64,000 nt of DNA from Candidatus Thiodictyon syntrophicum (GTDB lineage: Bacteria; Pseudomonadota; Gammaproteobacteria; Chromatiales; Chromatiaceae): contig NZ_CP020370.1 of assembly GCF_002813775.1 (NCBI RefSeq), forward strand, positions 4,427,501-4,491,500, read 5' to 3'. Below are positions 1 through 8,054 of the stretch, in pieces. Below the pieces are notes generated by a model, which did not search any database, had not been told where the DNA came from, and saw nothing but the letters and a program-made list of their open reading frames with translations. Positions within the stretch are counted from its first letter, which is position 1, and every line of letters begins with the position of its first letter. The position numbers were made by a program, and so were the translations under genes.

Positions 1-439
1 GTCCACACAGCGTAAGCATCAGAAACTTCCCTGTCAACGTTAGCAAATTAGAAATTCGCCGTTCCGTGAGCGCGGTCACGAAGGCTTTTCATGAGTAACT
101 GCGGAGACGCGCTCCAGAGTCGACCAGAATGGCCCAGGTCGCGTTAGGAGGGTTGGGCTGGGGTTTGCAACCGCTGGGCTGCCACGGACGCATTGTGGAG
201 GCACTGGGCGCCGTTTGGAGCGGTTCAACCAGGACGGGAAGCAAGGACCGCGAAAACCGCGCTCAGTGTAGGTTACCAGAGCGCACACTTTCTGAGTAGA
301 GTGTCTTTGGGTTGCGCAACAGCCCGTCGAGTCCACTGGTGTCCAGGGACAGCCAGCCATTTAGTGTATGCTGGAGTGTATCCTGGAAATTTCAGTCAAC
401 AAAAAATACAATGTAAATCAATTACATGGGGCTGTTATT
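1..439. other. Non-coding stretch before the tRNA
   Basis: I see no gene here. The open frames on both strands have arginine/proline-rich, low-complexity translations typical of shadows in GC-rich DNA, and none has a recognisable domain or convincing start. No repeat family found elsewhere in the window occurs here. Confidence 0.5.
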
Positions 440-529
<90 letters not shown>

Positions 530-669
530 GGGACTCGCCGCCAGGGCGGCAGCAAGCGACGTAGTTTAGGTCCGGAGCCGGCCTTTGTCCATGTCGAGCA
601 AGTGCGCTTCTAAGGAGTGCGTCGCGTTCGCCCCCAGTGCCGCCACCCGCGATGACTCGAACGTCTGGC

Positions 670-760
670 GTAGGGTGCGCCGTGCGCACCTTCAAAGGCA
701 GCGGTTGAACGAAGCGACGCGGGTCTTGGCGGCGCCGCGGTGCGCACGGCGCACCCTACG
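670..760. repeat. REP-like inverted pair, family 1
   Basis: TAGGGTGCGCCGTGCGCACC (671-690) and its reverse complement (739-759) flank about 48 bp, giving a potential large hairpin downstream of pgsA. Each arm is itself palindromic. The same pair recurs at 62189-62279, and a variant with TCCGCTGTGCGGA occurs singly at 18154, 46768 and 49448. It looks like an extragenic palindromic (REP/BIME) repeat. Confidence 0.8.
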
Positions 761-816
761 GGTACCGACGATGTTCGCGGGACGGGCGTGACGGCCCGGA
801 CCAGGACCGGCTCAAC

Positions 817-1398
817 TCAGCGCGGCTCGCCCGGTGCCTGATTCGCCTGCCCGGACAGGCTGGGCCAGGCGGCGCGCAGATACATGACCATCGACCAGAG
901 GGTGAGCACCGCCGCCAGGTACAGGAGCACCAGGCCGAGCCCGTAGACCCAGGGGCCCAGGGCCGAGTCGTGCAGCAGCATCAGGATGATGGAGACCATC
1001 TGCGCGGTGGTCTTGAACTTGCCGATCTGCGACACCGCCACCTCGGCGCGGGCGCCGATCTCGGCCATCCATTCGCGCAGCGCCGAGACGGTGATCTCGC
1101 GCCCGATGATGACGATGGAGGGCAGGGCCACCAGGGTCCGGTGGTCCTCCTGCACCATCAGGACCAGGGCCGCGGCGACCATCAGCTTGTCGGCGACCGG
1201 GTCGAGGAAGGCCCCCAGCGGCGAGGTCTGGTCCCAGCGCCGGGCCAGGTGGCCGTCGAGCCAGTCGGTGGCCGCGGCCAGACCGAAGATGGCGGCGGAG
1301 GCATAGGGCGCCCAGGGCGCCTCCACATAGAAGACGCCGACGAACACGGGGATCAGGCCGATCCGCAGCATCGTCAACAGGTTAGGTGTATTCCACAT
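817..1398 (-). CDS. pgsA: CDP-diacylglycerol--glycerol-3-phosphate 3-phosphatidyltransferase
   Basis: Transfers a phosphatidyl group from CDP-diacylglycerol to glycerol 3-phosphate, the committed step to phosphatidylglycerol, in the inner membrane. The CDP-alcohol phosphatidyltransferase signature is visible as DWLDGHLARRW followed by GAFLDPVADK (D-G-x2-A-R-x8-G-x3-D-x3-D), and the rest consists of several hydrophobic helices. I chose the ATG at 1398 (MWNTPNLLTMLRIG), which matches the usual N-terminus of the family. An in-frame start at 1431 would overlap uvrC. The resulting 193 residues is the usual family length. It lies 16 bp downstream of uvrC on the same strand and is very probably cotranscribed with it. 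Confidence 0.95.
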   Translation of the reverse strand: MWNTPNLLTMLRIGLIPVFVGVFYVEAPWAPYASAAIFGLAAATDWLDGHLARRWDQTSPLGAFLDPVADKLMVAAALVLMVQEDHRTLVALPSIVIIGREITVSALREWMAEIGARAEVAVSQIGKFKTTAQMVSIILMLLHDSALGPWVYGLGLVLLYLAAVLTLWSMVMYLRAAWPSLSGQANQAPGEPR

Positions 1399-1414
1399 AG
1401 CTTCGGGCGACGGT

Positions 1415-3271
1415 TCAGGGGGCGGGCGCATCTGGATGAAAGGAGTCGTGGACGCGCTGCGCCAGGTCGCGACTGATACCCGCGACCCGGGCGATGTCCT
1501 CCACCCCGGCGCTGGTCAGTCCGCGCATACCCCCGAAGGCCTGGAGGAGTTGCTGCCGCCGCTTGGGACCGATACCGCCGATCTCCTCCAGGACCGAGGC
1601 GGTGCGCGCCTTGGCCCGGCGGCTGCGGTGGCCGGTAATGGCGAAGCGGTGGGCCTCGTCGCGGATCTGCGCGATCAGGTGCAAGGCCGGCGAGTCGGCG
1701 GGCAGTATAACGGGCGTCCCCTGCCCCAACAACCAAAGCTGTTCGGTGCCGGGGCGCCGATCCGGACCCTTGGCGACCCCGACCAGGGTGAGGGTGCCCA
1801 GTCCCAGTTCCTGGAGCGCCCCCGCCACCGCGCCGAGCTGGCCCCGACCGCCGTCGATGAAGACCAGGTCCGGCACCGGATACTCGCCCTGCTGCACCCG
1901 GGTATAGCGCCGGGTCAGGGCCTGGTGCATGGCGGCATAGTCGTCGCCCGGGGTGATGCCCTCGATATTGAAGCGCCGATAGTCTGACTTGCGCGGACCG
2001 GCGTCGTCGAACACCACGCAGGAGGCGACGGTGCGCTCGCCCATGGTGTGACTGATGTCGAAGCACTCCATGCGGGTGGGCGGTTCCGGCAGGGCCAGGG
2101 CCTCTTGCAGCGCGGTGAGGCGCAGGCTGTAACCGGCCTGACTGCCGAGCCGGGACTTGAGTGCCACCGCGGCGTTGCCGCGCGCCATCTCCAGCCAGCG
2201 GGCGCGCTCGGCGCGGACCCGCGAGCGGATCTGCACGCGGTGACCGGCGTGCTCCGCCAGGGCGGCCTCCAGCAGGTCCAGGTCGTCGGGTTCCGCCGAG
2301 CAGATCAGTTCACCCGGCACCTCCTTGTCCGCATAGAACTGGGTGAGGAACTCGGCCAGCAGCGTGCCCTCCTGCGTGTCCGCCGGGGCGAGTGGAAAAA
2401 AGGCCTTGTTGCCCAGGTTGCGGCCGCCGCGGATGAAGAAGACCTGGACACAGCACTGGCCGCCCTCCTGGGCGCAGCCGATGATGTCCAGATCGCCGCC
2501 CTCCCCGCTCACATATTGACGCTCCTGGATACGGCGCAGGGTCGCGACCTGGTCGCGCAGCACGGCGGCGCGCTCGAACTCCAGGGCGGCGGCCGCCCGC
2601 TCCATGGCGACGCCCAACTCGGTGATCACCTCGTCCGTGCGGCCCTCCAGGAACTTGGTGGTGTGGGCCACGTCCTGCGCATAGACCGCCTCGCTCACCA
2701 GCCCGACACAGGGTCCGGTGCAGCGCTTGATCTGGTACTGGAGACAGGCACGCGAGCGGGTGCGATAGAAGCTGTCCTCACACTGGCGCACGGGGAAGAG
2801 TCGTTGCAGCAGTTGCAGCGTCTCGCGCACCGCCCAGGCGCTGGGATAGGGCCCGAAGAAGCGCCCGGGCCCCTTGCGCGGACCGCGATAGAAGGCGAGC
2901 CGCGGGAAGGCATCCTGCGTGCTCAGGCGGATGAAGGGATAGCTCTTGTCGTCGCGCAGCAGGACGTTGAAGCGCGGCTTCAGTGACTTGATAAGGTTGC
3001 TCTCCAGGAGCAGGGCCTCGCCCTCGCCGCGGGTCACCGTCACCTCGATGTCCGCCACCTGGCCCACCATCACCAGCAGGCGTTGGTTCAGTGCACGGCT
3101 GAAATAGCTCGCCACCCGGCGCTTGAGGTTCTTCGCCTTGCCGACATAGAGCACCGTCCCCTGCGCGTCCAGCAAGCGGTAGACCCCAGGTCCCTCGGGC
3201 AGTTGCGCGAGGCGTTCGCGGGGGTCGGAGCCCGGCGCCGGCGCGCCCTCAGAGACTCCCGGGGTCTTCAC
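1415..3271 (-). CDS. uvrC: Excinuclease ABC subunit C
   Basis: Dual-incision nuclease of nucleotide excision repair, acting with UvrA and UvrB on damaged DNA. The 618 residues show the N-terminal GIY-YIG domain (PEGPGVYRLLD...LYVGKAKNLKRRV), a central UvrBC coiled-coil region, the RNase H-like endonuclease (ECFDISHTMGE, FIDGGRGQL) and a C-terminal helix-hairpin-helix region (IGGIGPKRRQQLLQAFGG). The length is normal. The start overlaps the end of uvrY by 23 bp, so the two are translationally coupled, the classical gammaproteobacterial uvrY-uvrC-pgsA order. Confidence 0.97.
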   Translation of the reverse strand: MKTPGVSEGAPAPGSDPRERLAQLPEGPGVYRLLDAQGTVLYVGKAKNLKRRVASYFSRALNQRLLVMVGQVADIEVTVTRGEGEALLLESNLIKSLKPRFNVLLRDDKSYPFIRLSTQDAFPRLAFYRGPRKGPGRFFGPYPSAWAVRETLQLLQRLFPVRQCEDSFYRTRSRACLQYQIKRCTGPCVGLVSEAVYAQDVAHTTKFLEGRTDEVITELGVAMERAAAALEFERAAVLRDQVATLRRIQERQYVSGEGGDLDIIGCAQEGGQCCVQVFFIRGGRNLGNKAFFPLAPADTQEGTLLAEFLTQFYADKEVPGELICSAEPDDLDLLEAALAEHAGHRVQIRSRVRAERARWLEMARGNAAVALKSRLGSQAGYSLRLTALQEALALPEPPTRMECFDISHTMGERTVASCVVFDDAGPRKSDYRRFNIEGITPGDDYAAMHQALTRRYTRVQQGEYPVPDLVFIDGGRGQLGAVAGALQELGLGTLTLVGVAKGPDRRPGTEQLWLLGQGTPVILPADSPALHLIAQIRDEAHRFAITGHRSRRAKARTASVLEEIGGIGPKRRQQLLQAFGGMRGLTSAGVEDIARVAGISRDLAQRVHDSFHPDAPAP

Positions 3272-3902
3272 GGATCAGGCCGTGGCGCATGGCCAGGCGG
3301 GTCAGATCGACGTCGGTGTGCACGCCGAGTTTTTCGTAGATCCGCTGCCGATAGGTACTGACCGTCTTGGGGCTCAGGGAGAGGGTGCTGGAGATGTCCT
3401 GGGTGCGCTGACCGTCCAGGATCATCACCGCCACCTGCAGCTCACGCGCCGACAACTCCTTGAAGGGGCTGCCCGCCCCGCCATCCCAGTCGGCCAGCAT
3501 CCGCGCCTGGGCGACCGATGAATCCACATAGGGCCGGCCGCTCGCCACCGTCCGCACCGCCTTCACCAGTTCCTCGGCGGGGCAGCCCTTGGTCAGGTAG
3601 CCCATGGCCCCCGCGTCCCGCAGTTGGCCCGGAAAGGGATCATCGCCGAGCACGGTGAGCGCGATGATCCGACAGTTGGGGACCAGGCGCAGCAGCCTGC
3701 GGGTCGCCTCGATACCGCCCATCCCGCCCGGCATTTGCAGGTCCATGAGACAAATGTCCGGCTCCAACCGCTTGGCCACCCGCAGCGCCTCCTCGCCGCT
3801 CGGCGCCTCACCGACCACCTCGATCTGGTCCTGCTGGGCCAGGATGAGCCGCAGCCCGGCCCGGAACAGGGCGTGGTCGTCGACGATGATGACCTTGATC
3901 AT
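3249..3902 (-). CDS. uvrY: LuxR-family response regulator, UvrY/GacA type
   Basis: Response regulator that in relatives receives phosphate from BarA/GacS and activates small RNAs of the Csr/Rsm system. The receiver starts MIKVIIVDDHALFRAG, the phospho-acceptor is Asp54 (CLMDLQMPGG), and the C-terminal LuxR helix-turn-helix reads LSPKTVSTYRQRIYEKLGV. The ATG at 3902 gives 217 residues, the normal size. An upstream extension to 4127 in the same frame is low-complexity and not homologous. Identification is supported by the overlap with uvrC. No BarA/GacS-like sensor lies in this window. Confidence 0.93.
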   Translation of the reverse strand: MIKVIIVDDHALFRAGLRLILAQQDQIEVVGEAPSGEEALRVAKRLEPDICLMDLQMPGGMGGIEATRRLLRLVPNCRIIALTVLGDDPFPGQLRDAGAMGYLTKGCPAEELVKAVRTVASGRPYVDSSVAQARMLADWDGGAGSPFKELSARELQVAVMILDGQRTQDISSTLSLSPKTVSTYRQRIYEKLGVHTDVDLTRLAMRHGLIREDPGSL

Positions 3903-4460
3903 GTTTGATTTTCTACTCCGCGGCAGGCGCCCTCGGGGGGGCACCCAGGGGTTGCTGAAACCGGGTCCGGGTCCGGGTCCGCGCCGACCGACCGACACCC
4001 GAACTGCCCGCCCCGGACGCCTTCCAGGACGCCGCGCGAGCCCCGCACCTTGGCACGGTCGGCCACTGATCAACACCGGGTCCGCACCCGCCGGTACCGG
4101 TTGAGCAGGTCGGCAGGAACCAGCCATTCCCGATAAGGTTTGTCTTCCTCGACAAACTCAAAGTCGGCGATGTCCGGTGCCGAACCTCGCTACCGGTTAG
4201 GTGGTGATCAGGGCCCGGGGCGGTGCCGGCCGTCCCCGTGGACCTGGCTGCTTTTCGCTGCGGCAAGGCGTCGCGGCTCGCCCGGTCCAGCGCGACCGAC
4301 GCCAGTCCTGGACTCACGTCGACAGGCTGGAATTTAACCTGGATAGCCGCACCTTTTTCCCCGCTCCCCGGGCCTGCACTCGCTCTGCTACGGATCGCAC
4401 AGTCTAGCATTTCTGTCTGTTACGGCGGCAACAGTCCGCCCCCCGGGGTGCGATCAGAAC
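3903..4460. other. Non-coding, upstream of uvrY
   Basis: About 560 bp with no supportable gene; the translations are arginine/proline-rich shadows. It must contain the uvrY promoter, but I cannot point to a convincing -35/-10 pair. A short GGGTCC-type tandem (about 3961-3978) is the only internal pattern I see. Confidence 0.4.
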
Positions 4461-4554
4461 CGTTGTCGTTGTCGTTGTCGTAATCGTGGTCGGATTATTC
4501 GATTACGATTACGATTACGATTACGACAACGACAACGACAGCGTACCCGGGATC
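4461..4554. repeat. Palindromic GTCGTT/GATTAC microsatellite element, copy A
   Basis: Tandem GTCGTT units lead into GTCGTAATCG, a short spacer (TGGTCGGATTATT), then GATTAC units and tandem GACAAC units, ending AGCGTACCCGGGATC. The two arms are inverted complements, so the whole can fold into a hairpin. An inverted copy of the same element, lacking three GATTAC units, lies at 49346-49417. This is therefore a dispersed repeat with a variable-length simple-sequence core, not a chance microsatellite. Confidence 0.8.
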
Positions 4555-4734
4555 TCCCGACCGCGCGCAGCGGCCGCGGGATGCCGACACCCCCGCCGCG
4601 ACACCCCGGGAAAATTTTCCGCGGGCGATCCGCGAATCTGCCGACGGCGCATAATGCACGCCAGCCTGAGAAACTTCCGAGGTCATTGCTCGCTCGGCAC
4701 TCACTTGAATCCTGCACCAAAACAACCGCCCGCC

Positions 4735-5280
4735 ATGTCCGATCCAGCCGCCATCGCCCCCTCCGCCGCGCCCCTGCCCGCGACCGAACTCGACCATTGG
4801 ACCGGGCGCTATGCCCAGGCGCTCGACCCCGTGGAAAGTTCTACGGATCGTGTGTTCGTCATCGTGCGGGTCGCGGGTGAACGCTTCGCCCTGCCGATGC
4901 AGGCCTTGGATGAGGTAGCGAGTGTCACCACCGGGATCGCGCTGCCGCACGTCAGCGCCCTGGTGCTCGGACTGGCCAATGTCCGTGGCGAGTTGTTGCC
5001 CCTGCTCGATACCGGCGCCTTGCTCGGGATCAGTGCCGGCTACCGGCTGGGGCCGGCCAATCGGACCCTGGTGGTCCGCGATCGGCGCGGTCGCCGCACC
5101 GGGTTGCCGGTCGACGCGGTAGAGTCGGTGGAGGCGCTGGACCCGGACACCTTCCAGCCCCAGGCAGCGGCGGCCGCGGGTGCGCCGATCCGCCGCGTCG
5201 GCGTGGGTGAGCACAAGGGCCGGTCGCTGACCCTGCTGGACCTGGGCCCCCTGCTGGCCGCCGGCTTCAGTCATTTTTGA
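4735..5280 (+). CDS. CheW-like coupling protein (WspB position)
   Basis: Scaffold linking a chemoreceptor to a CheA kinase. The 181 residues contain one CheW domain from about residue 35 (RVFVIVRVAGERFALPM, then VLGLANVRGELLPLLD). I chose the ATG at 4735 (MSDPAAIAPSA) because the open frame upstream runs through the GATTAC microsatellite and is not conserved-looking. It is the first gene of a same-strand chemosensory operon, 53 bp before the receptor gene. A second CheW follows the receptor, the two-CheW layout of Wsp systems. Confidence 0.9.
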   Translation: MSDPAAIAPSAAPLPATELDHWTGRYAQALDPVESSTDRVFVIVRVAGERFALPMQALDEVASVTTGIALPHVSALVLGLANVRGELLPLLDTGALLGISAGYRLGPANRTLVVRDRRGRRTGLPVDAVESVEALDPDTFQPQAAAAAGAPIRRVGVGEHKGRSLTLLDLGPLLAAGFSHF

Positions 5281-5333
5281 GTCCCTGGGGCGCGGACCCC
5301 GGACCACACCCACATTCACCACGAGGACCACTC

Positions 5334-7592
5334 ATGAGTGCCGACCAGAAGGGCGACCACGCCCGCGACCCGAGCCAGGCCCAGCAGTCCGAGCACGCCG
5401 GGGATTTCGTCGTTCCCGAGCCCGACGGGGTCCAGAGCGGGATGCCCTTCCATGGGTCGGACGACGCCGACCCGGGGTCGCGCGCAACGAGCGGCCGGCC
5501 GTCTTCCGGGGGCCTGATGAAGGGGTCCGCCGCAGGCGGGCGCGCCGCCGTCCGCGGCCTGAGCCTCAAGCGGAAGCTGAACCTGGCGCTCGGGCTGCTG
5601 ACCCTGGTGATCCTGGTCCTGGGGGCGGTGTCGGTGCGGACCCTGCACGGGTTGACCGCGGACGGGATCCCGGAACTGGGACACCATGCGGACCTGGCGC
5701 GGGTCAGCGAGGAGATCAAGACCGCGGTCTATCGCACGATGCTCGCCCAGAGCGACTATCTGCTGCTCGGCGACCAGGGCGCCCAGGATCAGGTGCTGCG
5801 GCTCATGGCCCGGGCGCGGGAGCGGGTGGAGCAGTTGAAGCCCCTGGCCGGGCAGATCACCAGCTCCGCGGGGACCAACGTGACCACCCAGCACCGCGCC
5901 CTGACCGAGGCCTTGGACGAGTTCGAGACCCGCTTCACCTCCCAAATCAAAGAGATCGATGTCTTGCGCAAGGCCCTGGCGGAGCAGGACGCGGCGCTGC
6001 AAGGCAGCGAGCGGCAATTGGCCGGTCACCTGGATGCGGTCATCGCCGGCGCCCGGGACCTGACCGCCGCCGCCTGGCCGGAGCAAGGCACCGCCAGTCC
6101 CGGCCAGGTGGCCTTGGGGCGGACCCTGGATCGACTGACCCGGGAACTGCTCACGGAGCGCGTCCAGCTCGAGACCTTTTTCGCCTCCCACAGCCCGGCG
6201 CTCAATGACGCCGCCCGCACCAGCGCGGCGGAACTGGCGGCCCAACTCGAGGCCTTGCGGGCGGATGCTGCTGCCGCCGGACTGGCCTCGGGTTTGGCCG
6301 ACCTGCGCAAGGCGCTGGGCCTCTACACCGCGCAACTGCGTGAGATCGGGACCAGACTGACCCAGGACACCAGCGCCGGGGCCAACACCCAGGCGCAGAT
6401 CGCCACCCAGAAACAGGCCTTGGTCGCCGCCGCCGACCGCATCCTGACGCTGGCCGAAGAACTGACCACGAGCGCCTGGCACGACATCGACCTGGAGAGC
6501 ACCGGTCTGCAGGACACCGGCGCCCAGGCCCTGTGGCTGGTGGGCGGCACCGCCCTGGTGGGGTTCGCGGTGGGGCTCCTGGTGCTGGTCACGGTGCCCA
6601 GGCCCATCGTCGCCGCGATCGAGGCCCTGATGACCGGGGCCCATCAGATCGCCCGCGGCAACCTGACCTACATGGTGGAGGTCGCGAGCCGCGACGAACT
6701 GGGCGCCCTGGCCGACTCCTTCAACCAGATGCGCGAGAACCTGCTCGGCCTGGTCCAGCGGATCCAGCGGGCGAGTGTGCAACTGTCGTCCTCGATCAAC
6801 GAGATTCAGGCCGCGTCCACCGAGCAGGCCGCGTCCTCCGCGCAGCAGGCGAGCGCGGTCAACGAACTCTCCGCCTCGCTGAACGAGATGTCCCAGAGTG
6901 CCGCCACCCTGGTCGCCTCCTCCGAGACCGTGGGGCGCAACGTGGGCGAGATCGCCGGCATCGTCACCGACAGCAACCACAAGTCCACCCAGATGATGTC
7001 CTCCATGGACGCCATCGGGCTCTCGACCCGCCAGACCGCCGAGCGGATCAAGGCCCTGAACGACAAGATGGACGACATCAACGAGGCGGTGGCCACCATC
7101 TCCATGGTCGCTGACCAGACCACGCTGCTCTCCCTCAACGCCTCCATTGAGGCCAACAAGGCGGGGGAGATGGGCAAGGGGTTTTCGGTGGTGGCCCAGG
7201 AGATCCGGCGCCTGTCGGACCGCTCCATCGACTCCGCCGGCAACATCAGCGGCATGGTGCGCGACATCCAGCGCGCCACCGAGTCCTCCGCGCTCGCCAT
7301 GGACAAGTCGTCCGAGGAGATTCACCACGGGGTCGCCCTGGTCGGGGAGACCAGCCAGGCGCTGGTCGCAATCAACGCCGCCATGGACCGTATCCAGGAG
7401 CAGATGACCATGATCCTGGAGTCGGTGCGCGCCCAGGCGGACGCCGCCCGGATGGTCCAGACCACCTCCACTGAAATGCTCTCGTCGGCCAACATGGTCG
7501 CCAAGGCGGCGAGCCAGACCCGCTCGGTCACCTATGAGCTCAATGCCATGGCGACCCAACTCGCCAGCGCCGTCGCCGTCTTCCGGGTCTGA
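5334..7592 (+). CDS. Methyl-accepting chemotaxis protein, WspA-like receptor
   Basis: Inner-membrane receptor feeding the CheA encoded downstream. The start ATG at 5334 follows ACGAGGA. Its 752 residues comprise a polar cytoplasmic lead of about 75 residues, a transmembrane helix (LALGLLTLVILVLGAVSV), a helical periplasmic sensor of about 300 residues, a second transmembrane helix (VGGTALVGFAVGLLVLVTV), HAMP, and the signalling hairpin. The tip reads DQTTLLSLNASIEANKAGE, not the canonical LALNAAIEAARAGE; to my memory the SLNASIEA form is typical of WspA-type receptors. No C-terminal CheR/CheB docking pentapeptide is visible. The long N-terminal lead is unusual; an alternative start at 5517 would remove most of it. 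Confidence 0.92.
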   Translation: MSADQKGDHARDPSQAQQSEHAGDFVVPEPDGVQSGMPFHGSDDADPGSRATSGRPSSGGLMKGSAAGGRAAVRGLSLKRKLNLALGLLTLVILVLGAVSVRTLHGLTADGIPELGHHADLARVSEEIKTAVYRTMLAQSDYLLLGDQGAQDQVLRLMARARERVEQLKPLAGQITSSAGTNVTTQHRALTEALDEFETRFTSQIKEIDVLRKALAEQDAALQGSERQLAGHLDAVIAGARDLTAAAWPEQGTASPGQVALGRTLDRLTRELLTERVQLETFFASHSPALNDAARTSAAELAAQLEALRADAAAAGLASGLADLRKALGLYTAQLREIGTRLTQDTSAGANTQAQIATQKQALVAAADRILTLAEELTTSAWHDIDLESTGLQDTGAQALWLVGGTALVGFAVGLLVLVTVPRPIVAAIEALMTGAHQIARGNLTYMVEVASRDELGALADSFNQMRENLLGLVQRIQRASVQLSSSINEIQAASTEQAASSAQQASAVNELSASLNEMSQSAATLVASSETVGRNVGEIAGIVTDSNHKSTQMMSSMDAIGLSTRQTAERIKALNDKMDDINEAVATISMVADQTTLLSLNASIEANKAGEMGKGFSVVAQEIRRLSDRSIDSAGNISGMVRDIQRATESSALAMDKSSEEIHHGVALVGETSQALVAINAAMDRIQEQMTMILESVRAQADAARMVQTTSTEMLSSANMVAKAASQTRSVTYELNAMATQLASAVAVFRV

Positions 7593-7601
7593 GTCAAGCC
7601 G

Positions 7602-8054
7602 ATGGAGGCCCTGCTCTTCACGGCCGCCGGCGGGCGGTTCCTGACCCGGCTCGCCGCGCTGGACGAGATCCTGATGCCGGTGCGCCTAAGCCCGCTGCCC
7701 GGCGCCCCGGGCTTCATCACCGGGGTGCTCAACCTGCGCGGCGAGGTCCTGCCGGTGCTGGCCCTGGCCGAACGCCTGGGCGGCGTCCACCCGGCGGGTT
7801 GGCAGCGCGGCAACCGCATCCTGCGCTTCGCCGCCGCCGGACACCCGCTGGGGCTGATCGTGGACACCGTGGCGGGGATCAGGACCCTGGGCGATGACCA
7901 GCGACGGCCGCCGATCCTGGGCGCGCGGGTCGGCGGCTGTACCGACCTGTGGCTGATCGAGGGGGTCATGACCCAGGAGATCTGCCTGTCGGAGCTGCTC
8001 GCGCCGACGCAGTTGGGCCTGCTGCGGGACCTGGCGCCCGGGGCGCCGACATGA
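7602..8054 (+). CDS. CheW-like coupling protein (WspD position)
   Basis: Second scaffold protein of the operon, 150 residues, essentially a bare CheW domain: RFLTRLAALDEILMPVRLSPLP at the start and GFITGVLNLRGEVLPVLALAE in the middle match the family core. It starts 9 bp after the receptor stop and overlaps the cheA start by 4 bp (ATGA), so translation is coupled to cheA. The sequence is distinct from the first CheW, consistent with separate WspB- and WspD-like roles. That role assignment comes from position only. Confidence 0.9.
   Translation: MEALLFTAAGGRFLTRLAALDEILMPVRLSPLPGAPGFITGVLNLRGEVLPVLALAERLGGVHPAGWQRGNRILRFAAAGHPLGLIVDTVAGIRTLGDDQRRPPILGARVGGCTDLWLIEGVMTQEICLSELLAPTQLGLLRDLAPGAPT

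Noticed and set aside
4486..4734. In-frame N-terminal extension of CheW encoding a DYDYDYDYDNDND-type repeat
   Set aside because: It is translation of the palindromic microsatellite; the copy at 49346 has no gene attached and the ATG at 4735 gives the normal CheW length.
5316..7559. 747-codon open frame opposite the MCP gene
   Set aside because: Low-complexity G/H/L/R-rich translation, a shadow of the GC-rich gene on the other strand; no domain.
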